A DNA stretch of 64,000 bases from Roseiarcus sp963824475. GTDB lineage: Bacteria; Pseudomonadota; Alphaproteobacteria; Rhizobiales; Beijerinckiaceae. A model generated the notes under the pieces. That model saw nothing but the letters and a program-made list of their open reading frames with translations. It made no database searches and had not been told where the DNA came from. Shown here piece after piece: positions 63,035-64,000 of this stretch. The stretch's first letter is position 1; the number at the start of each line of letters is the position of its first letter. Both the position numbers and the translations under genes were made by a program. The stretch lies in assembly GCA_963824475.1 (NCBI GenBank), contig CAWGPR010000010.1:186001-250000 (forward strand), given 5' to 3'.

Positions 63035-64000
63035 GTGGCGGCCCTGAGGCGCGCCCGGCCAAAACCGAGCTGAGCCACGGCGAAGATCATGACAGCGCCC
63101 TGCAGGATCTCGACGATCTCGATCGGCACGTCGCTGAACAGCTGGATATTGGCGCCAGCCGACGACAGGGCTCCAAACAGCACCGCAGCGACAGCAACGC
63201 CGACCGCTGAATTGCGCGCGAGCAGAGCGATCGCAATGCCGGTGAAGCCGTAACCCGGCGAGAAGCCGGCGACAAACCGATGGACGAGGCCAAGCGTATG
63301 GATGCCGCCGGCGAGCCCGCCGACGACGCCCGAGGCGATCATCGCGCGAAGGACGACCCGCGGCAGTTCGATGCCGACCGCCCGGCTGAAGCGTGGATTA
63401 AGGCCGACGAGTCTCGAACTCGAAGCCGCCAGCCGAGAACCGGCTCCAACCGCCGTAGGCGATGACCAAAGCGAGGCTGATAACGAAACCGAGATTGAGC
63501 GTCGTGGGCGGCAGGAGACGCGGCAGCTCGGCGGCGGCAACGATTTGCGGCGTGGCTGAATTGGCGGAGCCGCGCGCCAAGAGCGGCCCGTCAACGAGCC
63601 AGCTCGTCAAGTCGATGGCGATAAAGTTGAGCATGAGCGTGGTCACGACCTCGTCCACGCCGAGCTTAGCCCGCAGGAGGCCGGGCGCGACCAGCCATGC
63701 TCCGCCTATGAGCGAGGCGGAGAGGAGCGCGAGCGGAATGAGGGCGACGCCGGGCCAGCTCGGCAGGGCGTAGCCGGCGATCGCTGCGACGATGCCGCCG
63801 AGATAGAAGCAACCTTCTGCGCCTACGTTGAAAACACCGGCGCGGAAGGCGATCGCCGCCGCGAGACCCGTGAGCAGTAGGGGCGTCGCCTCCGTCAGCG
63901 TCGCGGCAATCCGCCGTTCGCCGCCGAAGGCCTCCTCGAGCATCAGACGATAGACCGTCGCCGGCTCGTGGCCGGTCGCGGCAAGCACGAGCGCGCCGAT
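63031..64000 (-). pseudogene. BMP/nucleoside-type ABC permease, frameshifted and cut by the window edge
   Basis: The frame is open to base 64000, so the gene starts beyond the window. It encodes ATLTEATPLLLTGLAAAIAF, AGVFNVGAEGCFYLGGIVAA and KLGVDEVVTTLMLNFIAIDL, the first permease of nucleoside importers (YufP type). Near 63410 the frame shifts: YGGWSRFSAGGFEFE is followed, in another frame, by SRLVGLNPRFSRAVGIELPR (expected xLRAVGxNPxAAxxxGI), which runs to the stop at 63031. One base change restores it. The operon would be transport-dead if the shift is real. Confidence 0.85.

Overview
High-GC DNA that looks alphaproteobacterial, most likely Hyphomicrobiales. Supporting signs are many GTG/TTG starts behind GGAGG-type ribosome sites, a DUF1403 remnant of the kind seen on rhizobial replicons, and dense IS110/IS256/IS21/IS1380/IS6 insertions in a catabolic island. 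The genus cannot be fixed from the sequence alone. No rRNA, tRNA, replication gene or CRISPR was recognised, so this is accessory sequence (plasmid or genomic island).

Layout. 1-1069: tail of a sugar ABC permease and an SDR dehydrogenase. 1080-3790: an IS110-type element split by an IS256-type element with a 9-bp target duplication. 3845-16833: GMC oxidoreductase, VOC protein, two Gfo/Idh/MocA dehydrogenases, a TIM-barrel isomerase, a zinc alcohol dehydrogenase whose start was displaced by an IS21-type element, an M24 pita-bread enzyme, an SDR and a CaiB-type CoA transferase. 17145-28153: SDR, alpha/beta hydrolase, a fossil M24 C-terminus, amidohydrolase, CobW GTPase, beta-hydroxyacid dehydrogenase, Gfo/Idh/MocA, then a 2-oxoacid dehydrogenase-like operon (E1 alpha, E1 beta, a lipoyl protein with a degenerate E2 domain) and a frameshifted aldehyde dehydrogenase. 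28279-30534: IS1595 remnant and an IS1380 element. 30730-33168: second CobW GTPase beside a second M24 enzyme. 33739-39171: alcohol dehydrogenase, PRISE-type reductase, a winged-helix/solute-binding-protein fusion regulator, a palindromic operator and Gfo/Idh/MocA. 39200-46809: alcohol dehydrogenase, a ribose-type ABC importer whose ATPase and one permease are fused, ketopantoate reductase-like protein and VOC protein. 46982-58233: two inverted IS6 copies enclosing a dehydrogenase/aldolase pair, a decayed gene, a second ribose-type importer, an SDR and a TIM-barrel isomerase. 58348-64000: DUF1403 remnant and the distal part of a nucleoside-type uptake and catabolism operon (SIS protein, nucleoside phosphorylase, PfkB kinase, isochorismatase-like hydrolase, two BMP-type permeases).

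How it works together (inference). At least three importers feed paralogous sets of oxidoreductases, isomerases, aldolases and acyl-handling enzymes, the pattern expected for catabolism of several related polyols, sugar acids or lactones. The substrate cannot be named. The items most worth attention are the M24 enzymes with a Cys in place of a metal-ligand Asp, one of them paired with a CobW metallochaperone; the wHTH-SBP fusion regulator next to a perfect palindrome; the lipoyl protein lacking the E2 catalytic motif; and an IS6-bounded segment whose flanks carry the two halves of one IS3 orfA, showing that about 9.6 kb has been inverted. Several single-base frameshifts (IS256, aldehyde dehydrogenase, SIS protein, BMP permease) point to decay or to assembly error.
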